DNA of 10,109 bases, from contig CALPOS020000064.1 in assembly GCA_943325255.2 (NCBI GenBank), positions 1 to 10,109 on the forward strand, read 5' to 3'. Every line of letters starts with the position of its first letter. Positions within the stretch are counted from its first letter, which is position 1. The translations under genes and the position numbers were made by a program. Of this stretch, positions 5,568 through 10,109 are shown piece after piece. Origin of the DNA: Sphingobacterium thalpophilum. Lineage in GTDB: Bacteria; Bacteroidota; Bacteroidia; Flavobacteriales; Flavobacteriaceae. A model generated the notes under the pieces. That model was not told the origin of the DNA. It made no database searches and worked only from the letters and a program-made list of their open reading frames with translations.

Positions 5568-5608
5568 GTTCAAGACAAAAGATAATAGACTAATAGAGGA
5601 TAGACCAA

Positions 5609-5640
5609 CCCAATTGCGAAAGCAGTTGGGTTTTTATTTT
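5609..5640 (+). terminator. Intrinsic terminator of lepA
   Basis: CCCAATTGC (5609-5617), a GAAA tetraloop, then GCAGTTGGG (5622-5630) form a nine-pair stem with one G-T pair, followed by a T-rich tract from 5631. It ends lepA transcription. The T tract overlaps the stop and last codons of the convergent phosphofructokinase gene. In the opposite direction no T tract follows the stem, so it should work one way only. Confidence 0.88.
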
Positions 5641-6566
5641 TGCTGTAACCACTGAAACAGGCGTTGGGCATCTTCTATTTTGAAGAGTTGCGTGCCTTCA
5701 TTCATGGTAGCAGCCGATCCGCAAGCAACGCCCCATTGCACTACTTCTTTTAAAGATTTTTCTTGGGATAACGCCCAAACCATGGCGCCGACCATGCTGT
5801 CTCCAGCACCGACAGTACTTTTTCGAACTACATTGGGTGCTGGGACAAATTCTGTTTGGTCTTTGGTGACCAAGACTGCGCCTTGAGGCCCGAGGGAAAC
5901 CACGACAATTTCAGCGCTTCCTATTGCGATGAGTTTTTTCGCGGCATTCGCAACTTCTTCCATTTCTAGTTTTTCGACTCCGATGAGTTTTGCAAGTTCA
6001 CCGACATTTGGTTTTACTAAATAGACTCCAGATTCCAATGCTTTTTCGAGCGCTGCTCCTGAAGTATCTACAATTATTTTTGTGTTGGATTCTTTGGTCA
6101 ATTGTATAATTTTCTGATAAAAATCAGCAGGCAATCCTTCGTTTAAACTCCCGCTAAGCACTAAGTAATTCCCTGTTGTTTCCTTTATTTTGGATAATAT
6201 TTGTTGCTGTTCTTTTTCAGACAAAGAAGCTCCTGGAAAACCGAATCGGTATTGCGATTTGGTATGTTTATCAAAGGCCACAAAGTTTTCCCTTGTCCAA
6301 TTTTGCACTGGAATAACTTGTGTAGGAGTGGTTTCCTTCTTAAGACATTCTTCAAGCATTTTGCCTATCGGTCCGCCTGAAGTGAAAACACTTAGCGACT
6401 CACCTCCCAAACGATGAATCGCTTTGGAAACGTTAATTCCGCCACCACCAGCGTCATACCGTGGTTCTTCACAGCGAATTTTTTGTTCAGCGATTAAACC
6501 AGAAAATGAAGCGCTTTTGTCCAATGCTGGATTTACAGTTAAAGTAACGATATCGTAGGTTTTCAT
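5634..6566 (-). CDS. pfkB: PfkB-family 6-phosphofructokinase (Pfk-2-like)
   Basis: The 310-residue ribokinase-fold sugar kinase is most like E. coli Pfk-2, which phosphorylates fructose 6-phosphate with ATP in glycolysis. Motifs: VNPALDKS (11-18), the sugar-binding glycine loop GGGGINVSKAI (40-50), NWTREN (89-94), QYRFGFPGA (105-113), LSGSL (137-141), KPNVGE (185-190), VVSLGPQGA (222-230) and the catalytic STVGAGDSMVGAM (250-262, base D256). WTRxN, QYRF and GSAATMNEGT favour Pfk-2 over FruK or tagatose-6-phosphate kinase, but substrate cannot be proved from sequence. I chose the ATG at 6566 because family similarity begins at once; an ATG at 6581 would add five residues. It stands alone, divergent from thiL, with no fru or PTS genes nearby. 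Confidence 0.85.
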   Translation of the reverse strand: MKTYDIVTLTVNPALDKSASFSGLIAEQKIRCEEPRYDAGGGGINVSKAIHRLGGESLSVFTSGGPIGKMLEECLKKETTPTQVIPVQNWTRENFVAFDKHTKSQYRFGFPGASLSEKEQQQILSKIKETTGNYLVLSGSLNEGLPADFYQKIIQLTKESNTKIIVDTSGAALEKALESGVYLVKPNVGELAKLIGVEKLEMEEVANAAKKLIAIGSAEIVVVSLGPQGAVLVTKDQTEFVPAPNVVRKSTVGAGDSMVGAMVWALSQEKSLKEVVQWGVACGSAATMNEGTQLFKIEDAQRLFQWLQQK

Positions 6567-6667
6567 AGTGCTTATTTTCATTGAAAGGTCGGAAAAATTT
6601 TGGAAGCAACAGCTGTCCATTTCACAAATCTGCAAAACTTTAGCCTTTAAAAACCTTTGCATCTTTG

Positions 6668-6675
6668 TACCTTTG
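6668..6675 (+). promoter_or_regulatory. thiL -7 promoter box (TACCTTTG)
   Basis: Exact TAnnTTTG match 19 bases before the thiL ATG, predicting a start near 6679 and a leader of about 15 A-rich bases without a Shine-Dalgarno sequence. Two more TTTG words precede it at 8-base steps (6656, 6664). No -33 box stands at the ideal spacing. I found no thiamine (TPP) riboswitch motifs in the 128-base gap. Confidence 0.5.
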
Positions 6676-6694
6676 CGCCTTAGAAAATAAAAAA

Positions 6695-7744
6695 ATGATA
6701 GAAGATAAATCCCCTCAACGAACTAGCATTGCCCAATTGGGCGAATTTGGATTGATTAATCACTTAACTAAAAACTTTGAAATCAATCAAAATTCAACAC
6801 TAAAAGGAATTGGAGACGATGCTGCCGTGCTGGATTTTAAAGACAAAAAAGTAGTGGTTTCAACAGACTTGTTGATTGAAGGCGTTCACTTTGACTTAGC
6901 CTATATGCCATTGAAACATTTAGGATACAAAGCCGTCGTAGTCAATGTGTCTGACATTTGTGCGATGAATGCAAAAGCGACTCAAATCACTGTTTCTGTG
7001 GCGGTTTCGAATAGATTCCCATTGGAAGCTTTGGAGGAATTGTTTGCCGGAATCACACTGGCGGCTCAAGAATATAAAGTAGATGTTATTGGTGGCGACA
7101 CGACTTCTTCGCAAAAAGGATTAATCATCAGCATTACAGCGCTTGGCGAAGCGGATGAAAGTGAAATTGTATACCGAAATGGAGCAAAGCAGACGGATTT
7201 ACTAGTGGTTACTGGTGATCTTGGTGCCGCTTATATGGGGTTGCAAGTTTTGGAACGCGAGAAACAAGTATTTCAAGTCAATCCGAATTCACAACCTGAT
7301 TTGGATGCTTACACCTATCTAATAGAACGACAGCTAAAACCTGAAGCGAGAAAAGATGTACGGACGTTGTTGCATGCATTAGAAATAAAACCCACTTCAA
7401 TGATTGATATCTCTGATGGATTGTCTTCGGAGATTATTCATTTGTGCAAGCAATCGGCTGTTGGGTGTAATTTATATGAAGACAAATTGCCTATTGACCC
7501 TCAATTTATATCGACCTGTGAAGAATTTAACATCGATAGCACTACGGTTGCAATCAATGGTGGCGAAGATTATGAATTGTTATTTACCATCGCTATGGGC
7601 GATTTTGATAAGATAAAAGGCAATCCCAATTTTACGATTATTGGACACATGGTCGCGGAAAACGAAGGGATTCATTTGATTACTCGCGCTGATACGAAAA
7701 TTTCTTTGAAAGCGCGAGGTTGGGATGCAATTAGTGAAGAATGA
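6695..7744 (+). CDS. thiL: Thiamine-monophosphate kinase
   Basis: The 349-residue enzyme phosphorylates thiamine monophosphate with ATP to thiamine diphosphate, the last step of cofactor synthesis. It has the PurM/ThiL fold. Motifs: LGEFGLI (15-21), GIGDDAAV (38-45), the metal-binding STDLLIEGVHF (56-66), NVSDICAMNA (84-93), GGDT (133-136), VTGDLGAAYMG (172-182), DISDGLSSE (238-246) and NGGEDYELLFT (288-298). All the Asp-rich metal and ATP loops of the family are present. The ATG at 6695 is chosen because the in-frame TTG at 6665 lies inside the promoter region. It is monocistronic here, not next to other thi genes, and ends in a gap with a two-way terminator. Confidence 0.95.
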   Translation: MIEDKSPQRTSIAQLGEFGLINHLTKNFEINQNSTLKGIGDDAAVLDFKDKKVVVSTDLLIEGVHFDLAYMPLKHLGYKAVVVNVSDICAMNAKATQITVSVAVSNRFPLEALEELFAGITLAAQEYKVDVIGGDTTSSQKGLIISITALGEADESEIVYRNGAKQTDLLVVTGDLGAAYMGLQVLEREKQVFQVNPNSQPDLDAYTYLIERQLKPEARKDVRTLLHALEIKPTSMIDISDGLSSEIIHLCKQSAVGCNLYEDKLPIDPQFISTCEEFNIDSTTVAINGGEDYELLFTIAMGDFDKIKGNPNFTIIGHMVAENEGIHLITRADTKISLKARGWDAISEE

Positions 7745-8071
7745 AGTTAAATTGTTATTCTTATATTCCTTAGATGGTCAATTTTTTTTATTTTGAACCA
7801 GGTAAGGCATATAAGTTCATTTAAGTTTTAGTCATTTATGATCATAAAAAAAGCGACACTCCCTAATTTGTCGCTTTTTTTATACTAGTAGTAAGTTAAT
7901 AGGTATTTTTTTGATTGGGCCAAAAAGGATTTTAAATTCGATACTAACTACTTTGTAATTTATTTTTTCTGTTACGACTACTACTTCAATAACATAGTGC
8001 TAAATTACTTCGAAAGTTCTAATCGATGGTTGTGGTTTCCCTCAAAACCCAATGTGGTTTCCCGTAAGACC
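7745..8071. other. Convergent intergenic region between thiL and the response regulator
   Basis: I see no gene in these 327 bases. The only clear elements are the terminator hairpin at 7846-7881 and the 22-bp tandem repeat at 8029-8072. The stretch 7882-8028 is AT-rich, broken by stops, and shows no exact TAnnTTTG promoter box that I could find. Confidence 0.7.
7846..7881. terminator. Bidirectional intrinsic terminator
   Basis: AAAAAAAGCGACA (7846-7858), a 10-base loop, then TGTCGCTTTTTTT (7869-7881) is a perfect 13-bp inverted repeat. The A and T tracts give a GC-containing stem followed by a U tract in either direction, so it can end both the rightward thiL transcript and the leftward kinase-regulator transcript. 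It lies about 100 bases after thiL and 190 bases after the regulator stop. Confidence 0.88.
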
Positions 8072-8072
8072 C
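8029..8072 (-). repeat. Two 22-bp tandem repeats with operator-like palindrome
   Basis: On the minus strand GGGTCTTACGGGAAACCACA plus two bases (8072-8051) is followed directly by GGGTTTTGAGGGAAACCACA plus two bases (8050-8029); 17 of 22 positions agree. GGGAAACCACA is identical in both. The second unit holds GGTTT-N6-AAACC (8034-8049 on the plus strand GGTTT-CCCTCA-AAACC), an inverted pair such as a dimeric regulator could bind. The array begins at the last base of the regulator stop codon. Confidence 0.6.
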
Positions 8073-8740
8073 TACAACATTCCTTTGTTTTTGGCCTCTC
8101 GGATCAAATCGATGTCGCTACCACCTTTGATATCGAGTATTTCCTTTAGATTTAGTTTTCGTTTTTCAACTGCACTTAAAGACAGCGGAACATACTGTGG
8201 AATGTCCTTAGTTTTCGTTCCTTTAGAAAGATGAAATAGAATTTGCTTGTCGAAAGCGTCAATTTCGATATTGTCGTATTGAATTTGGCTTACCAATTTT
8301 ACAACCGTTTGACTGTAGTAATTTTCTTCTTTTAAAATCTTATCGAAGGCCAAAAGTAGTTCATCGAAAGTCAAATCGTTTTTTATGACCAAACCATTCG
8401 GATTGATGTTTTTAATTAGCGTATTGATCTTCAACAATTCGGTATGCATGGTAAGCAAAATTATTTTGCAATCCGGCATTTCCTTTTTGATGAGTTGCGC
8501 TAGATCTTCGCCAGAAAAAATTCCTTTTTCTTCGTAGATTGGCATACTCAGATCAAAAAAAGCGATTCCGAATGGAGCGGGCGCTTCTGTGATTGCTTCA
8601 TAACCTGTTTTGCAATCTTTTGCTTGTGTGATTGAAAACTCGTATTCGCCCTTGGAATTGTAGCCTTTTATTGCATTTTTGTATGCTTCGATGATAAACG
8701 GATGATCATCTACGATTAGGATATTTACTGGTATCGCCAT
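8072..8740 (-). CDS. Two-component response regulator, receiver plus LuxR/NarL-like HTH
   Basis: The 222-residue cytoplasmic regulator has a receiver domain at about 6-135: acidic pocket D11/D12 (ILIVDDHPF), phosphoacceptor D63 (FFDLSMP), switch T97 (ILLTMH) and K120 (LVIKNDL). The C-terminal DNA-binding part (about 160-205) has ILFHLSKGTKTKDIPQYV and LSLSAVEKRK, which follows the LuxR/NarL helix-turn-helix plan but lacks the usual TVxxH recognition-helix pattern. The end, DLIREAKNKGML, is typical of flavobacterial members. I start at the ATG at 8740, 11 bases after the kinase stop; the longer open frame overlaps the kinase and has no similarity. It is cotranscribed with the upstream kinase, its likely phosphodonor. 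Target genes are unknown. Confidence 0.92.
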   Translation of the reverse strand: MAIPVNILIVDDHPFIIEAYKNAIKGYNSKGEYEFSITQAKDCKTGYEAITEAPAPFGIAFFDLSMPIYEEKGIFSGEDLAQLIKKEMPDCKIILLTMHTELLKINTLIKNINPNGLVIKNDLTFDELLLAFDKILKEENYYSQTVVKLVSQIQYDNIEIDAFDKQILFHLSKGTKTKDIPQYVPLSLSAVEKRKLNLKEILDIKGGSDIDLIREAKNKGML

Positions 8741-8751
8741 GGTTTTCTCTT

Positions 8752-10109
8752 TTATAATTTGGGACTCAATGGAATGGTAATTCGGATGGTTGTTCCGGTG
8801 CCGACTTCGGAATTGATTTCGGCTTTCCCACGACATTGTTTTGCTCTTGAAAATATATTTTGCAAACCTATACCTTTTTTCTTTTGTTTTAAAGAAAAAC
8901 CAACGCCATCATCAAAAATTTCCAACAAAAGTTGATTTTCGTTCTTCAAAATACTAATGATGATATTTTTGGCGTGCGCGTGCCTCACAATATTTTGAAA
9001 CGCTTCTTGCAACATTCTAAAGATATGAATTTTTTGGAAAGTAGAGAGCCATTCCCAGTTGATATTGCGCTCTATTTCTAAATGGCATTTCCCTGCAAAA
9101 AAAGGTTTTTGTTCCTCAATAAAAGTCTCCAATACCGCAACAAAACTCACTTTATTGAAAATGGCATCCTTGTTCAAATCATGCGATATGTTTCGGATTT
9201 CTTTTTCAATATCTTGGATTCCAGCGATAAAAGGCAAACATTTTTTAATGATTTCCGGGGTTGCGTTTTCGTTGAGAATATGCAAATTTAAGCGGGTTGA
9301 AGACAGGCGGTTCATGATGCCATCGTGCAAATCTTGGGCGATGCGTTTTTTCTCTATTTGTCGTGCTTCATCTATTTTGGTTTGCTGATTTTGTATAAGT
9401 TGGTAGATTTCTTCGTTGGTTTTTTGCTGTTCTTGAAGAAAACGCAATTCTTTTTGCTTGGCTCTTTGTATTAGTAATAGGATTAATAAACCTCCAATAA
9501 TAAAAACCAAAACCGCAATACCAAAGAATATCCATTTTTGTTGAATGGCTTGCTCTTTTTCTGTGGTGATTTCTTCGGTTTCGTAGGCGATTTTAGCGAA
9601 CTTGTTCCGGGTTTGTCGCTCTAGTTGCTGCATGCTATCGGATATTCGTATATATTCCTGTGAATATTTCAGTGCGTTTTGAGGCTCAACTGTTGCGAGT
9701 TGTTTGAGACATGTCAGCATATCCCCGGCATTTCTGTAACTTTTAGAAAGGGAATAAGCTTCGTGGGCAAATTGTTGCGCTTTGACGGTTTGGTTGGTGG
9801 CTTGGTAGTATTCGGAGAGGAGAAGTCTGTTGAATTGTTTCGCTTCATCGATGGTTAAGCTATCTCTAATTTTAGAAGACTTTAATAGAAGATTTTCAAT
9901 TCCATTATAGTCTTTTAATTTCAACTTAACTGATCCTAACAAATCTAGAGAAACCGCAAAATTGGCAGGGAATCTTACTATTTTTTCATTATTGTTTTTT
10001 CTTAGTGATTTTTCAATCATCACTTGAGCTTTCTTAAGGTTACCACAATTAATATAATTTTGAGCAATGTTGTTTAAAGTAACTACCTCAGCATTTTGTG
10101 GTAAGTCAA
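8752..10109 (-). CDS. TPR-containing sensor histidine kinase (HisKA_3/NarL-partner type), 5' end outside window
   Basis: About 451 codons are visible and the frame stays open to the right edge, so the true start lies outside. A GTG/ATG pair at 10018-10023 sits inside TPR-like sequence and is unlikely to be the start. Residues counted from that GTG: helical TPR-type repeats to about 130, one transmembrane segment at about 164-185, a charged coiled coil at about 186-228, the H-box KKRIAQDLHDGIMNRL with phosphorylated H233, N-box QEAFQNIVRHAHAK (339-352), G1 DDGVGF (371-376), G2 GIGLQNI (384-390) and GTGTTIRI. Family members usually have an N-terminal signal peptide and periplasmic TPRs, which would lie beyond the edge. 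The response regulator follows 11 bases after its stop, so the pair forms one operon. Confidence 0.92.
   Translation of the reverse strand, partial: DLPQNAEVVTLNNIAQNYINCGNLKKAQVMIEKSLRKNNNEKIVRFPANFAVSLDLLGSVKLKLKDYNGIENLLLKSSKIRDSLTIDEAKQFNRLLLSEYYQATNQTVKAQQFAHEAYSLSKSYRNAGDMLTCLKQLATVEPQNALKYSQEYIRISDSMQQLERQTRNKFAKIAYETEEITTEKEQAIQQKWIFFGIAVLVFIIGGLLILLLIQRAKQKELRFLQEQQKTNEEIYQLIQNQQTKIDEARQIEKKRIAQDLHDGIMNRLSSTRLNLHILNENATPEIIKKCLPFIAGIQDIEKEIRNISHDLNKDAIFNKVSFVAVLETFIEEQKPFFAGKCHLEIERNINWEWLSTFQKIHIFRMLQEAFQNIVRHAHAKNIIISILKNENQLLLEIFDDGVGFSLKQKKKGIGLQNIFSRAKQCRGKAEINSEVGTGTTIRITIPLSPKL

Noticed and set aside
6567..6694. Possible TPP riboswitch before thiL
   Set aside because: None of the conserved TPP motifs is present and the predicted leader is only about 15 bases.
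7883..8028. Possible small RNA or gene in the AT-rich gap after thiL
   Set aside because: Weak partial repeats only (AGTAGTA and TACTACT words), no promoter box and no open frame of note.
8741..8836. Extended N terminus of the response regulator overlapping the kinase
   Set aside because: The extension has no receiver similarity and the ATG at 8740 starts the canonical domain 11 bases after the kinase stop.
10018..10023. GTG/ATG as start of the histidine kinase
   Set aside because: The frame continues upstream without a stop and encodes further TPR-like sequence (NNIAQNYINCGNLKKAQ), so the start lies outside the window.

Overview
The window looks like chromosomal DNA of a flavobacterium (Bacteroidota, Flavobacteriaceae, probably Flavobacterium or a close relative). 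The evidence is the AT-rich codon use, the absence of Shine-Dalgarno sequences, start regions preceded by the Bacteroidota -7 box TAnnTTTG, LepA and RbfA sequences of flavobacterial type, and typical flavobacterial intergenic repeats. Most genes are core housekeeping genes. I see no transposase, integrase, phage gene, CRISPR array, tRNA or rRNA.

Layout. 1-360 (-): 3'-truncated methylmalonyl-CoA epimerase gene. 361-697: divergent intergenic region packed with repeats and palindromes. 698-1090 (+): rbfA. 1092-2297 (+): FtsX/LolE-type ABC permease, TTG start one base after the rbfA stop. 2298-2470: convergent gap filled by structured repeat copy A. 2471-3463 (-): dusB. 3464-3758: divergent gap with a good promoter match and structured repeat copy B. 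3759-5567 (+): lepA, followed by an intrinsic terminator. 5634-6566 (-): PfkB-type phosphofructokinase. 6695-7744 (+): thiL. 7745-8071: convergent gap with a two-way terminator and a 22-bp tandem repeat. 8072-8740 (-): response regulator. 8752-10109 (-): TPR sensor histidine kinase, running off the right edge.

How the genes work together. RbfA, DusB and LepA all act in ribosome or tRNA function: 30S maturation, tRNA dihydrouridine, and EF4, which has been linked to 30S assembly. They form a loose translation neighbourhood rather than one operon, since dusB is on the opposite strand. The epimerase belongs to propionyl-CoA/succinyl-CoA interconversion, the PfkB kinase to glycolysis, and ThiL makes thiamine diphosphate. 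The kinase and regulator at the right form a two-gene operon with unknown signal and targets.

Most interesting content. The non-coding DNA holds two clear copies (2303-2452 minus, 3624-3720 plus) and one divergent relative (431-611) of an apparently structured repeat. It has a closing GCGTT/AACGC stem, a long A/T-type central hairpin and a small 3' hairpin. Shorter repeats are nested inside. Copy B lies just downstream of a strong promoter match and in the likely lepA leader. Other points are probable leaderless starts for rbfA and dusB, and a tandem repeat with an operator-like palindrome after the response regulator gene.
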